Assembly (NCBI RefSeq): GCF_032670585.1
Contig: NZ_JAVQHL010000002.1
Location: 62,001 to 126,000, forward strand
Direction: 5' to 3'
Length of the DNA stretch: 64,000 nucleotides
From: Ostreiculturibacter nitratireducens
Lineage (GTDB): Bacteria > Pseudomonadota > Alphaproteobacteria > Rhodobacterales > Rhodobacteraceae
Below the pieces are notes generated by a model. That model saw nothing but the letters and a program-made list of their open reading frames with translations. It made no database searches and had not been told where the DNA came from. Within the stretch, counting starts at the first letter, position 1; the number at the start of each line of letters is the position of its first letter. Positions 42,551-51,474 of this stretch are shown piece after piece. The translations under genes and the position numbers were made by a program.

Positions 42551-43807
42551 ATGCCCGGGTCCCTGAGCCTCTGGCTTTACCTCCTCTTCGCGCGCTGGCC
42601 CGGCCGGCGCGTCGGGCCGGACGCGCCTGCGTTGCCCCCGTGCCCGGCGGGGGAGGTCATCTGGTTCCACGCCTGCCCGGGGACGCCGGTTCTCAGCCTC
42701 GCGCACCTCGCGCGGCAGATGGCCCGGTCCCGGCCGAACCTCGTTTTCATCGTGACCTCTCCCGGCAATCCGCCTGATCTCTCGGGTTTCCCCGAAGGCA
42801 GTGTGTCGATGCCGTTTCCGGCCGATCGCGCCCCGGATGTCACCACCGTTCTCGACCATTTGCGCCCGGCGCTGCTTCTTCTCACCGGGCTGGATCTTCC
42901 GCCCGTTCTCCTCTCCACGGCCCGCACCAAGGGTATTCCGCTCGTCCTCGCCGACGTCCGGTTTTCCGCCACGGCGAGGACTCCCTGGCGATGGACGCGC
43001 AGCATGGCCGCCGCGCTTCTGTCGTGCTTCGACCTGATCCTCGCGCGCGACGAGGACAGTGCGGCGGCTCTCCGTGCTTCGGTTCGCCAGAAGCTTCCGA
43101 TCAAGGTGACCGGACGCATCGAAGAGACGACCGAACCTCTCCGCCATTCGGAAGCGGAACGCGAGGATCTCGCCGAAATCCTTCAGGCACGGCCCGTCTG
43201 GCTCGCCGCGGCCTGTCCGCCCGGCGAGGAGGACGCGGTGCTCGCCGCGCATTCGCGCGCGCTCAGGCATGCCCACCGGATGCTCCTGATCCTCGCGCCC
43301 TCCCACCCGGCAAGGGCACAGCACCTGCGCGAGCGCCTCAAGGCCGAGGGTCTTACCGTCGCGGTGCGGTCGCGGGATGAGGACCCCGAGGACGACGTGC
43401 AGGTCCTGATCGCCGACAGCGAGGGCGAGATGGGGCTCTGGTACCGGCTTGCCCCCGTGACCTACATGGGCGGAACCCTCAGCGAGGGCGGAACCGGCCG
43501 CAATCCGATCGAACCGGCCGCGCTCGGCTCGGCGATCCTCCACGGCCCAAATCCCGGCCCCTATCCGGAGGCCTATGCCCGCCTCGGCGAAGCCGCCGCG
43601 GCACGGCGGGTAGGGGATGCGGCCGGCCTTGCAGAAGCCGTGACCGACCTCATCGCGCCGGACAAGGCCGCGCTTCTGGCGCATAACGCCTGGGCCGCAT
43701 CTTCGGGCGGCGCCGAAGTGACCGAACGGGTGATGCAGATGCTCTTCGCGCTGATGGATAGCGCGAATGCGCCGGGAAAGGCCGTGCCGGCCGGGGCGCG
43801 GGCCTGA
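42551..43807 (+). CDS. waaA: 3-deoxy-D-manno-octulosonic acid (Kdo) transferase WaaA
   Basis: A 418-residue GT-B glycosyltransferase that moves Kdo from CMP-Kdo to lipid A precursors at the inner membrane. The N-terminal half has IWFHACPGTPVLSLAHLARQ and PNLVFIVTSPGN; the C-terminal CMP-Kdo-binding half has AACPPGEEDAVLAAHSRAL, LLILAPSHPARAQ and the motif VTYMGGTLSEGGTGRNPIEP. The first 20 residues are hydrophobic and aromatic, consistent with membrane association. The stop overlaps the lpxK start by one base (TGATG). Confidence 0.92.
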   Translation: MPGSLSLWLYLLFARWPGRRVGPDAPALPPCPAGEVIWFHACPGTPVLSLAHLARQMARSRPNLVFIVTSPGNPPDLSGFPEGSVSMPFPADRAPDVTTVLDHLRPALLLLTGLDLPPVLLSTARTKGIPLVLADVRFSATARTPWRWTRSMAAALLSCFDLILARDEDSAAALRASVRQKLPIKVTGRIEETTEPLRHSEAEREDLAEILQARPVWLAAACPPGEEDAVLAAHSRALRHAHRMLLILAPSHPARAQHLRERLKAEGLTVAVRSRDEDPEDDVQVLIADSEGEMGLWYRLAPVTYMGGTLSEGGTGRNPIEPAALGSAILHGPNPGPYPEAYARLGEAAAARRVGDAAGLAEAVTDLIAPDKAALLAHNAWAASSGGAEVTERVMQMLFALMDSANAPGKAVPAGARA

Positions 43808-44799
43808 TGCGGGCTCCGGCATTCTGGTTCACCGATCCCAGGTCCCCCGCATGGCAGGCGCGACTTCTTGCCCCCCTGGGCTGGATCGCGGCCTTCCTGA
43901 CCGCGCGCCGCGTCGCGCGGGGGCCCGGTTTCCGGCCCGGTGTCCCGGTGATCTGCGTCGGAAACATCAACGCCGGCGGAACCGGAAAGACGCCCACGGT
44001 CATCGCGCTCGCCCAGCGCCTCGGCGCCCGCGGCATCGACGTCCACGTCGTCAGCCGCGGCCATGGCGGCAGCCTCGAGGGCCCTGTCCGGGTGGACGAA
44101 CGCAGGCACAGCGCGGCCGAAGTCGGGGACGAACCGCTCCTCATCGCGGCCTTCGCGCCGGTTTGGGTCGCGAAGGACCGCGCGGAAGGCGCGCGGGCGG
44201 CGGTGGCCGCCGGCGCGAAGGCGATCCTCCTTGACGACGGGCTGCAGAACCCCGGTCTCGCCAAGGACCTCTCGCTCGTGGTCGTGGATGCCGCGCGGGG
44301 CTTCGGCAACGGTCGCTGCCTTCCCGCGGGGCCTTTGCGCGAACCCGTCGCGGCGGGCATGAAGCGCGCCGACCTCATGCTCTCGATCGGCCCGGACCAG
44401 GCCCAGGCCGCCTTTCGCGTCACCTGGGGAAGGGATGTTTCCATTCCGCACGTGACCGGGCATCTCGCGCCCCTGCAGACCGGCATGGACTGGGACGGCC
44501 TCCGCGTCCTCGCCTTCGCGGGGATCGGCCATCCGGAGAAATTCTTCGCCACGCTGAAGAACCTCGGGGCGGAGCTTGCCCGCGCCGAAGCGCTCGACGA
44601 CCATCAACCCTTCACGCCCGCGCTGCTCACCCGCCTCGAGACGGAGGCGAACCTGCTGCACGCGCAGATGGTCACGACGGAAAAGGATGCGGTGCGGCTG
44701 CCCGCCGCGTTCCGGCCGAAGGTCCTCAGCCTGCCCGTGCGGCTCGAGCTCGATGACTGGACGCCGCTGGACGAGGCGCTCTCGCGTCTCGACCTCTGA
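43807..44799 (+). CDS. lpxK: tetraacyldisaccharide 4'-kinase LpxK
   Basis: A 330-residue LpxK, phosphorylating the 4' position of the lipid A disaccharide to give lipid IVA. The membrane-associating N-terminal helix is APLGWIAAFLTARRVARG; the Walker A is CVGNINAGGTGKTPTVIALA; further motifs are VVSRGHGGSLEGPVRVD, GDEPLLIA and AILLDDGLQNPGLAKDLSLV. The start ATG shares one base with the waaA stop. Together with waaA and DUF4170 it forms a lipid A/Kdo operon. It is convergent with the CoA transferase gene, with a G/C hairpin between. Confidence 0.95.
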   Translation: MRAPAFWFTDPRSPAWQARLLAPLGWIAAFLTARRVARGPGFRPGVPVICVGNINAGGTGKTPTVIALAQRLGARGIDVHVVSRGHGGSLEGPVRVDERRHSAAEVGDEPLLIAAFAPVWVAKDRAEGARAAVAAGAKAILLDDGLQNPGLAKDLSLVVVDAARGFGNGRCLPAGPLREPVAAGMKRADLMLSIGPDQAQAAFRVTWGRDVSIPHVTGHLAPLQTGMDWDGLRVLAFAGIGHPEKFFATLKNLGAELARAEALDDHQPFTPALLTRLETEANLLHAQMVTTEKDAVRLPAAFRPKVLSLPVRLELDDWTPLDEALSRLDL

Positions 44800-44810
44800 C
44801 TTTTTTCTGG

Positions 44811-44854
44811 CCACAAATATCTCTCGGGGTGCGCGGGGGGTATGCCCCCCGTGC
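44811..44854. repeat. AAATATCT-linked intergenic hairpin
   Basis: ACAAATATCTCTCGGGG is followed by a stem GCGCGGGGGG / CCCCCCGTGC with a TATG loop, in the convergent gap between lpxK and the CoA transferase gene. No T run follows on either strand, so it is not a clear intrinsic terminator. Similar AAATATCT-plus-GC motifs appear near 51532 and (weaker) 10933. Confidence 0.4.
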
Positions 44855-44871
44855 CCCGCGTTCCGCCAGGC

Positions 44872-46005
44872 CTAGCCCAGCCGGCCGCGCACCTCCGCGT
44901 CATCCTCGCCAAGCTTCGGCGATGGCCGTTCCAGGGCCAGTTCCGCACCCGAGAAGACGAAGGGGGAGCGCACGGTCGGCACGCCGCCCAGATCCAGTTT
45001 CAGCCCTCGCGCAACTATCTGCGGATCGTCGAAGACCTCCGACAGCTCGTTGATCGGCCCGGCCGGAACGCCCTCTGCCTCGCAGGCGGAGAGAAGCTCG
45101 GCCTTGGCGAACCGCGTGGTCGCTTCGGTCAGGCGGCGCGTCAGGTCCTCGCGGTTCGCGATGCGGTCCGCGTTGGTCCGGAACTCCGGCGCCTCGGCGA
45201 GTTCCGGCAGGCCCAGAAGCCGGCAGAGCCGCTGGTACTGCGCGTCGTTGCCCGTCGCGATGATGATCCAGCCATCAGCGCAGTCGAAGACCTGGTAGGG
45301 CACGAGGTTCGGATGCGCGTTGCCGAGCCGCTTCGGCGCGTTCCCGGTGGCGAGGTAGTTCATCGCCTGGTTCGCCATGATCGCGGTCGAGACGTCGAGA
45401 AGCGCCATGTCGACGTGCTGACCCTCGCCCGTCCTCTCGCGCTGGTGGACGGCGGCAAGGATGCCCGCCGCCGCGTAGACGCCGGTGAACACGTCGGCTA
45501 CCGCGACGCCGACCTTCTGCGGCTGGCCCTCCGGATCGCCGGTGACGCTCATGAGACCGGACATGCCCTGGATGATGTAGTCGTAGCCCGCTCGGTGGGC
45601 GTAGGGGCCCTCCTGCCCGAAGCCCGTGATCGAGCAGTAGATGAGGCGCGGGTTCACCGCCTTCAGGCTCTCGTAGTCGAGCCCGTATTTCTTCAGGCCG
45701 CCGACCTTGAAGTTCTCGATCAGGATGTCCGCCTCGGCCACGAGCTTGCGGACGAAGTCCAGATCCTCCGGCTTCCGGAAATCGGCGATGACCGATTTCT
45801 TGCCGCGATTGCAGGAGTGGAAATAGGCGGCCGAGCGATCGCCCTCGCGTTCTATGAACGGCGGTCCCCAGCGGCGGGTATCGTCACCCTCCGGGGCTTC
45901 GACCTTGATGACTTCCGCACCGAGATCGGCGAGCATCTGGCCGGCCCAGGGACCGGCCAGAATCCGCGCCAATTCGACGACCTTCAGGCCCTCAAGCGGC
46001 GACAT
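44872..46005 (-). CDS. CaiB/BaiF family CoA transferase
   Basis: A 377-residue class III CoA transferase. The family start LEGLKVVELARILAGPWAGQ is followed by LADLGAEVIKVEAPEGDDTR, then NRGKKSVIADFRKPE, LIENFKVGGLKKYGLDYESL, YCSITGFGQEGPYAHRAGYD and DVFTGVYAAAGILAAVHQRE. The active-site aspartate is expected near MALLDVSTAIMANQ. It transfers CoA between carboxylic acids such as formate/oxalate or succinate/other acids; the substrates cannot be read. It lies three bases downstream of dsbA-type on the same strand and may be co-transcribed with it. Confidence 0.92.
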   Translation of the reverse strand: MSPLEGLKVVELARILAGPWAGQMLADLGAEVIKVEAPEGDDTRRWGPPFIEREGDRSAAYFHSCNRGKKSVIADFRKPEDLDFVRKLVAEADILIENFKVGGLKKYGLDYESLKAVNPRLIYCSITGFGQEGPYAHRAGYDYIIQGMSGLMSVTGDPEGQPQKVGVAVADVFTGVYAAAGILAAVHQRERTGEGQHVDMALLDVSTAIMANQAMNYLATGNAPKRLGNAHPNLVPYQVFDCADGWIIIATGNDAQYQRLCRLLGLPELAEAPEFRTNADRIANREDLTRRLTEATTRFAKAELLSACEAEGVPAGPINELSEVFDDPQIVARGLKLDLGGVPTVRSPFVFSGAELALERPSPKLGEDDAEVRGRLG

Positions 46006-46008
46006 TCC

Positions 46009-46677
46009 TCAGTTCGCCAGCTTCTCGTCGAGGATCTTCTTCATCTCCTCGTAGCTCATGTTCGAATAGGTCGTGCCCTCGATAACGAAGCTCGGCGTTC
46101 CGTTCACACCGTGCTCGGTCGCGTTCTTCTGGTAGGTCGCGACCATCGCCTCGGCCATCGTCTGGTCATTGAGGCAAACCTCGATCTGGTCCTTTGACAG
46201 CCCCGCCTTGAGACCGATCTTCCGCAGGTTCTCGGCGACCGTCGCCGGCTCGCCGTCGCCGATCCAGTCCTTCTGCGTGTCGTAGATCATGTCGGTGATG
46301 CCGAAGTAACGCATCTCGCCGCCGCAGCGGGCGATCATTCCGGCCCAGAGGCCGTAGCGATCGAAGTAGACCTCGCGGTAGACGAAGCGCACCTTGCCGG
46401 TGTCGATGTAGTCGGCCTTGAGTTGCTCGAACACGGTATCGTGGAAGTTCTTGCAGTGCGGGCAGGTGAAGGACGCGTATTCGATGATCGTCACCGGTGC
46501 ATCGGCCTGGCCAATGACCATGTCCGGCACCATCGCCAACTGCTCATCCGTCACGGCCTCCTGGGCGACGGCGGCCATCGACAGCGCGGGGTACGGCTCC
46601 GCGCCGCGGGTCGTCCACCAGGCACCGCCTGCGACGGCGGCAATGGCGAGGGCGGCAAGGGCGAGTTTGTTGGACAT
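46009..46677 (-). CDS. DsbA family thiol:disulfide oxidoreductase
   Basis: A 222-residue exported thioredoxin-fold protein. An N-terminal signal or anchor is seen (ALAALAIAAVAGGAWW), and the active site CPHC is in YASFTCPHCKNFHDTVFEQL. The cis-proline loop is GVNGTPSFVIEG. It would make or shuffle disulfides in the periplasm. I chose the ATG at 46677; a TTG nine bases upstream would overlap the dciA stop. It is directly downstream of the DciA-type gene, a common pair in these bacteria. Confidence 0.9.
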   Translation of the reverse strand: MSNKLALAALAIAAVAGGAWWTTRGAEPYPALSMAAVAQEAVTDEQLAMVPDMVIGQADAPVTIIEYASFTCPHCKNFHDTVFEQLKADYIDTGKVRFVYREVYFDRYGLWAGMIARCGGEMRYFGITDMIYDTQKDWIGDGEPATVAENLRKIGLKAGLSKDQIEVCLNDQTMAEAMVATYQKNATEHGVNGTPSFVIEGTTYSNMSYEEMKKILDEKLAN

Positions 46678-46682
46678 CCGGG

Positions 46683-47204
46683 TCAACCTTTCTGTTCGTC
46701 GGCGCGAGACAACACGTTTTGCGCCAAGGCTTCAAGCGCGGCACGCAATCCATCGTCATGAACGTCCCGCGCCACGGTGTGCGCGGCACGGACGACCTCG
46801 GGGCGCGGCGGGGCGGACGCGGGTTTCGGCGCCGCCATGAACTCCGCCTGCCCCTCGGCGAAACCCGATGGAGCGGTCTGGGTGATCTTCACACGGGCGA
46901 TCGCGTTGTAACCGTAGCAGGCATTCACCCGCTCGCGAATCTTCGGCAGGTGCATCTGGAGGATCGGCGCGGCGGCGCCCGTGGTCAGAAGGGTGAGCGT
47001 CGCGCCGAGCCCCTCGCGCCCGTAGCCGATCTTCACCGGCCTGGCGACGCGGGCGATTTCCTCGCCCACGACCTCGGTCCAGTGCGTCAGAAGCCGCGAC
47101 ACGGCGAAGCCACGCGCCTCCCCGGCCTTGCGGATCCTTTCCCGCAAGAGGCCCGAGGCGGGCTCGAAGCCGCGCTGGCGTCTGGTCTGGCGATCCTCGC
47201 TCAT
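46683..47204 (-). CDS. DciA family protein (DUF721)
   Basis: A 173-residue DUF721/DciA protein. The conserved domain lies in the N-terminal two thirds, with HWTEVVGEEIARVARPVKIG, LTLLTTGAAAPILQMHLPKI and REDQ-poor helical KIRERVNACYGYNAIARVKI. DciA loads or activates the replicative helicase DnaB in bacteria that lack DnaC. The C-terminal tail is alanine/proline-rich. The ATG at 47204 was preferred over 47213 and 47222 by spacing to AGGA. It is divergent from mutY and followed on the same strand by dsbA-type. Confidence 0.85.
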   Translation of the reverse strand: MSEDRQTRRQRGFEPASGLLRERIRKAGEARGFAVSRLLTHWTEVVGEEIARVARPVKIGYGREGLGATLTLLTTGAAAPILQMHLPKIRERVNACYGYNAIARVKITQTAPSGFAEGQAEFMAAPKPASAPPRPEVVRAAHTVARDVHDDGLRAALEALAQNVLSRADEQKG

Positions 47205-47312
47205 GCCTGTCATTTCCTGCATCCGGAGCTATTCTATGCGGGCGGGCGCTGGACGCCAGAGGAATGGCTTCAGGGGGCATAAAGATTGCGTGACGGTCTG
47301 GAGAGCGGTGGC

Positions 47313-48356
47313 GTGAGCGAGGCGCTTCTCGACTGGTACGACGCGCATGCGCGCGTTATGCCCTGGCGCGTCGGCCCGGCCGATCGCCGGCAGGGCGTCC
47401 GCCCCGACCCGTATCGGGTCTGGCTGTCGGAGGTCATGCTCCAGCAGACGACCGTCGCCGCCGTGCGGGACTATTTCAGGCGATTCACGGATCGCTGGCC
47501 CGACGTCGCCGCGCTGGCCGCTGCGGAGGACGCGGATGTCATGGCCGAATGGGCGGGGCTCGGCTACTACGCCAGGGCGCGGAACCTTCTGAGATGCGCA
47601 CGGGCCGTGGTGGCAGATCATGGCGGGCGCTTCCCGGAAACGCGCGAGGGCCTTGCCGCGCTCCCCGGCGTCGGCCCCTACACCTCGGCCGCCATCGCCG
47701 CGATCGCCTTCGACGAAGCCGCCACGGTGGTCGACGGCAACGTTGAGCGCGTCGTCGCACGGCTCCATGCCGTCGAAACACCCCTCCCCGCCGCCAAGTC
47801 CGAACTCGTGGCGCTGGCCGAGGGCCTGACCCCGAGCGCCAGGCCCGGCGATTTCGCGCAGGCGATGATGGACCTCGGCGCCACGATCTGCACCCCGCGC
47901 AACCCCGCCTGCGGGATCTGCCCGCTGCGCGCGCCCTGCGCGGCGCGGGCCCAGGGGCGGCAGGCGGAACTCCCGCGGAAAAGCCCCAAGCCGGAAAAGC
48001 CCACCCGCCTCGGCATCGCCTACGTGGCGCGGCGGGCGGACGGGGCGTTTCTTCTCGAAAGGCGCGAGGAAAAGGGCCTTCTGGGCGGCATGCTCGGCTG
48101 GCCCGGATCGGACTGGTCCGAGACGCCACGGGATGCGCCGCCGCTCGACGCGGGCTGGAGCGACGCGGGCGCGGAGGTTCGGCACACCTTCACCCATTTC
48201 CATCTTCGCCTCGCGGTCCGAGTTGCCGAGGTGCCGGCCGACGCCCGCCCCTTGCGCGGCACCTTCCTGCCGCGCGGGGATTTCCGCCCCTCCGCGCTTC
48301 CGACAGTCATGCGGAAGGTCTTCGATATCGCGAAAGGCTCCTTCGGCGGTGATTGA
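47313..48356 (+). CDS. mutY: A/G-specific adenine glycosylase MutY
   Basis: A 347-residue DNA glycosylase that removes adenine opposite 8-oxoguanine. The catalytic domain has SEVMLQQTTVAAVRDYF, the helix-hairpin-helix LPGVGPYTSAAIAAIAF and the catalytic aspartate in VVDGNVERVVARL. The iron-sulfur cluster loop is C-x6-C-x2-C-x5-C in CTPRNPACGICPLRAPC. A C-terminal NUDIX-like domain follows (EEKGLLGGMLGWPGS). The GTG at 47313 has GGAG nine bases upstream; a TTG at 47286 is an alternative. It is divergent from dciA. Confidence 0.95.
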   Translation: MSEALLDWYDAHARVMPWRVGPADRRQGVRPDPYRVWLSEVMLQQTTVAAVRDYFRRFTDRWPDVAALAAAEDADVMAEWAGLGYYARARNLLRCARAVVADHGGRFPETREGLAALPGVGPYTSAAIAAIAFDEAATVVDGNVERVVARLHAVETPLPAAKSELVALAEGLTPSARPGDFAQAMMDLGATICTPRNPACGICPLRAPCAARAQGRQAELPRKSPKPEKPTRLGIAYVARRADGAFLLERREEKGLLGGMLGWPGSDWSETPRDAPPLDAGWSDAGAEVRHTFTHFHLRLAVRVAEVPADARPLRGTFLPRGDFRPSALPTVMRKVFDIAKGSFGGD

Positions 48357-48394
48357 GCCCCGGCACCCGCGCCGCTAAGGTCCGCAGACGAGAC

Positions 48395-49549
48395 ATGCCC
48401 CGGACCCAGATGACAGACGCGCCCAAGATTTCCAGCCTGTCCGCCGCGCTGCCGTTCTGGCTGTCGCTCGGCTTCCTGCCGCTTGTCGCCATCGGCGCGG
48501 GGTATGGCGGCTGGACGGTGTTTCTCCTGCCCGCCTACGGCTGGATCCTCACGTCTCTCCTCGACGCCTTCCTCGGCCTCAACGAGAGAAACCCGGACCC
48601 GCTGACGCACGAGTCGGAGCTTTTCTGGTATCGCCTCATCACCATTCTCTGGTTCCCGATCGAGGCCGCCCTGATCTTCGGCCTGATCTGGTGGGTGACG
48701 CACACCGGCCACCTCGAGACCTGGGAAAAGATCGTCCTGTTCTTCGGTGTCGGCGTGATTTCGGGCGCGGTGGGGATCGTCTATGCCCACGAACTGGTGC
48801 ACCAGAAGAATCGCCTCGAACGCTGGCTCGGCGATCTACTCATGGCGCTCGTGCTCTACTCGCACTTCCGAACCGAACACCTTCTGGTTCACCACCGCTA
48901 TGTCGGCACGCCCCGCGATGCCGTGACCGCGCGCTACAACGAGGGGTTCCACCGGTATTTCTTCCGGGTGCTGACCGACTGCCCGCGCTCCGCCTGGAAA
49001 GCCGAACGTCAGATGCTGGCGCGCGCCGGGCGTCCGGCATGGCACCGCACCAATCCCTTCTGGCGCTACGCGGCGCTTCAGGCGGCGGCGATCGGCCTCG
49101 CGTTCTGGATCGGCGGCTGGGCGGGGACCGGCTTCTTCGTCTTCCAGGCCTTCATCGCGGTCTGGCAACTGGAGCTTACGAACTACATCGAGCATTATGG
49201 CCTGACGCGGAAGCATCTGGGCGAGGGGAAATACGACCACGTCCAGCCGCGCCATTCCTGGAACGCCGCGCACACCGCTTCGAACTGGCTCCTCATCAAC
49301 CTGCAGCGCCATTCGGACCACCACTACAAGCCGGACCGCCGCTTCCCGCTCTTGCAGACCTACGGCAAGGAGGACGCGCCGCAACTGCCGCTCGGCTATC
49401 CGGCGATGACGACGCTTGCGATGATTCCTCCGCTTTGGCGGCGGCGGATGAATCCCCGCGTCCGCGCCTGGCGGCGGCAGTTCTACCCCGAGATTGCCGA
49501 CTGGGGACCGTATAACCGGGGCGAAACGCCGATGCCCCGCGGATCGTGA
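48395..49549 (+). CDS. alkane 1-monooxygenase (AlkB family)
   Basis: A 384-residue integral-membrane non-heme di-iron hydroxylase. The histidine boxes are complete: HELVHQ (box 1), EHLLVHHRYVG (box 2), NYIEHYGL and LQRHSDHHYKPDRRF (box 3, with the HYG motif of alkane hydroxylases). Six hydrophobic helices are visible, the first pair at about residues 18-55. It would oxidise the terminal methyl group of medium-chain alkanes with electrons from rubredoxin, whose gene is not nearby. The ATG at 48395 or 48410 both fit. It ends 86 bases before the convergent ccrM stop. Confidence 0.93.
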   Translation: MPRTQMTDAPKISSLSAALPFWLSLGFLPLVAIGAGYGGWTVFLLPAYGWILTSLLDAFLGLNERNPDPLTHESELFWYRLITILWFPIEAALIFGLIWWVTHTGHLETWEKIVLFFGVGVISGAVGIVYAHELVHQKNRLERWLGDLLMALVLYSHFRTEHLLVHHRYVGTPRDAVTARYNEGFHRYFFRVLTDCPRSAWKAERQMLARAGRPAWHRTNPFWRYAALQAAAIGLAFWIGGWAGTGFFVFQAFIAVWQLELTNYIEHYGLTRKHLGEGKYDHVQPRHSWNAAHTASNWLLINLQRHSDHHYKPDRRFPLLQTYGKEDAPQLPLGYPAMTTLAMIPPLWRRRMNPRVRAWRRQFYPEIADWGPYNRGETPMPRGS

Positions 49550-49553
49550 AACG

Positions 49554-49586
49554 AAAAATGCCCCGCCAGCGATGAACCGGCGGGGC
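49554..49586 (-). terminator. intrinsic terminator downstream of ccrM
   Basis: On the minus strand a perfect 8-bp stem GCCCCGCC / GGCGGGGC is followed by A and then TTTTT. It lies in the gap between the convergent alkB-type and ccrM genes and serves the leftward transcript. Confidence 0.75.
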
Positions 49587-49635
49587 CAGGTACGTGCCGT
49601 GGTCAGGCCACAGGCACCGGCGGTAACCTTTGAGT

Positions 49636-50751
49636 TCAGTGGGGGCGCGTTTCGTCCATCTCCGCGCGCACCTGCTGGCGCAGGAGGTCGATCGGCACGA
49701 GCTTGCCGTCGCGCTTGAAGTGCCAGTAGGTCCAGCCGTTGCAGGAGGGCGCGCCTTCCAGCGCCGCGCCGACCTGGTGGATCGAGCCCTTCACGTCCGA
49801 CCCGATGAGCGTGCCGTCGGCACGAACCTTGGCCGTGGCGCCACGCGGCGACACCAGGACCTCGCCCGGCCGCAGCATGCCGCGCTCGACGATCTGGCCG
49901 AAGGGAACGCGCGGTTCGGCGCGCTTGCCCTGGCTTGTCTCCAGCGCCTCGCGGTCGAAGCGCCGCACGCGGGCGATCCGCGCCTCGGCGACCTCGCGAT
50001 AGGCGGCCTCGCGCTCGATCCCGATCCAGTCGCGGCCGAGCATCTTCGCCACCGCGCCGGTCGTCCCGGTCCCGAAGAACGGATCCAGCACCACGTCGCC
50101 GGGGTTGGTCGTCGCGACCAGCACACGGTGAAGCAGGCTCTCGGGCTTCTGCGTCGGATGCGCCTTGTCGCCCTGGGCGTCCTTGAGCCGCTCATGCCCC
50201 GTGCAGATCGGCAGGACCCAGTCGGAACGCATCTGCACGCCTTCGTTCAGCGCCTTCAGCGCCTCGTAGTTGAAGGTGTATTTCCCCGCCTCGGATTTGG
50301 AGGCCCAGATCAGCGTCTCATGCGCGTTGGTGAGCCGCTTGCCACGGAAGTTCGGCATCGGGTTCGACTTGCGCCAGACGACGTCGTTCAGGATCCAGAA
50401 CCCCGCGTTCTGCATCGCCGCGCCGACGCGGAAGATGTTGTGGTAGGAGCCGATCACCCAGATCGCGCCATCTGCCTTCAGAAGCCGGCGCGCCGCCGCG
50501 AGCCAGTCCTTCGTGAAACGGTCATAGGCCTCGAAGTTCGCGAACTGGTCCCAGGCGTCGTCGACGGCATCGACCTTGGAATTGTCCGGGCGGTGCAGAT
50601 CGCCGCGCAGCTGAAGATTGTAGGGCGGATCCGCGAAGATCAGGTCCACGCTCGCCTCGGGAAGCGAGCGCATCGTCTCGATGCAGTCGCCAGCAAGGAT
50701 AGTATTGATGGGCAGCGCCGCCTGCGCGCCCTTGGTCTTTGTTACCGTCAT
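49636..50751 (-). CDS. ccrM: DNA adenine methyltransferase CcrM (GANTC-specific)
   Basis: A 371-residue beta-class N6-adenine methyltransferase. The catalytic motif IFADPPYNLQLRGDLHRPDN comes first (residues 37-56) and the SAM motif is VVLDPFFGTGTTGAVAKMLG, followed by a C-terminal RAMA-type extension (VLVSPRGATAKVRADGTLIG, SCNGWTYWHF). This is the exact layout of cell-cycle-regulated CcrM, which methylates GANTC after replication and tunes cell-cycle promoters. SD AGAGGCAG precedes the ATG. Three GANTC sites crowd the 87-base gap upstream, suggesting self-regulation by methylation state. Confidence 0.95.
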   Translation of the reverse strand: MTVTKTKGAQAALPINTILAGDCIETMRSLPEASVDLIFADPPYNLQLRGDLHRPDNSKVDAVDDAWDQFANFEAYDRFTKDWLAAARRLLKADGAIWVIGSYHNIFRVGAAMQNAGFWILNDVVWRKSNPMPNFRGKRLTNAHETLIWASKSEAGKYTFNYEALKALNEGVQMRSDWVLPICTGHERLKDAQGDKAHPTQKPESLLHRVLVATTNPGDVVLDPFFGTGTTGAVAKMLGRDWIGIEREAAYREVAEARIARVRRFDREALETSQGKRAEPRVPFGQIVERGMLRPGEVLVSPRGATAKVRADGTLIGSDVKGSIHQVGAALEGAPSCNGWTYWHFKRDGKLVPIDLLRQQVRAEMDETRPH

Positions 50752-50801
50752 GTCTGCCTCTGTCCCCGGCGTTTTTCCGCCGTTTCGTTATCAACAAAGA
50801 T

Positions 50802-50840
50802 GAGTCAGACCCGATTCGGCGTCAATTTCTTTTTTGAATC
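50802..50840 (-). promoter_or_regulatory. cluster of three GANTC sites upstream of ccrM
   Basis: GAGTC (50802-50806), GATTC (50813-50817) and GAATC (50836-50840) lie within 39 bases, in the gap between rnhB and ccrM; the last overlaps the rnhB stop. CcrM would methylate them. By chance about one site per 256 bases is expected, so the cluster is unusual. A small inverted repeat CGGCG / CGCCG-type hairpin lies nearer the ccrM start. Confidence 0.55.
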
Positions 50841-51474
50841 AACGGGTTATAGAATTCTCTTGATACAAGATATTGTGCACCGGCTTGAACGAACGCCTAT
50901 GGTGTGGGGTAACACCAAGATCTCGGAGCGCCTCCAGATGGTCCTTTGTCGGGTAGCCGGCGTTCCGCTCCCAGCCGTAGCCCGGATGCTGTTGCGCCAA
51001 ATCCACCATGACCCGATCGCGCGTCACCTTGGCCACGATCGAGGCCGCCGCGATCGACAGCGACCGCGCGTCGCCCTTCACGATCGCCTCCGCCGGGCAG
51101 GCGAGATCACGGGGGATCATGTTGCCGTCGATCAGCGCGAGGCCCGGCGCCGAGGGTAGTCCCGCGACCGCCCGGCACATCGCCAGGTGACTGGCGCGCA
51201 GGATGTTCAGGCTGTCGATCTCCTCGACGCTCGCGGAGGCCACCGACACCTCGGCCAATTCCATCAGCTCCGCGAAAAGCTTCTCGCGCCGCGCAGCGGA
51301 AAGCTTCTTGGAATCGTTGAGCCCTTCCGGGATGCGGCCGGGCATCAGTAGGACGGCCGCGGCCACGACCGGCCCGCACAGAGGCCCCCGTCCTGCCTCG
51401 TCCACGCCGGCGACACCTGGTATCCCCCGCGCCAGGGCGGCTTCCTCGAGCGAGTAGTCGGGGCGGTCCGTCAT
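50839..51474 (-). CDS. rnhB: ribonuclease HII
   Basis: A 211-residue RNase HII that removes misincorporated ribonucleotides and RNA primers. The DE-x-GRG motif is GVAGVDEAGRGPLCGPVV; the other metal ligands are in LALIDGNMIPRDL and VKGDARSLSIAAASIVAKVT; HPGYGWERNAGYPTKDHLEA is the C-terminal signature. The ATG at 51474 gives MTDRPDYSLEEAALARG; a long open frame upstream has no family match. ccrM lies downstream on the same strand, as in many alphaproteobacteria. Confidence 0.95.
   Translation of the reverse strand: MTDRPDYSLEEAALARGIPGVAGVDEAGRGPLCGPVVAAAVLLMPGRIPEGLNDSKKLSAARREKLFAELMELAEVSVASASVEEIDSLNILRASHLAMCRAVAGLPSAPGLALIDGNMIPRDLACPAEAIVKGDARSLSIAAASIVAKVTRDRVMVDLAQQHPGYGWERNAGYPTKDHLEALRDLGVTPHHRRSFKPVHNILYQENSITR

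Noticed and set aside
44831..44854. G6/C6 hairpin as an intrinsic terminator
   Set aside because: No T run follows on either strand; kept only as a repeat-like element.
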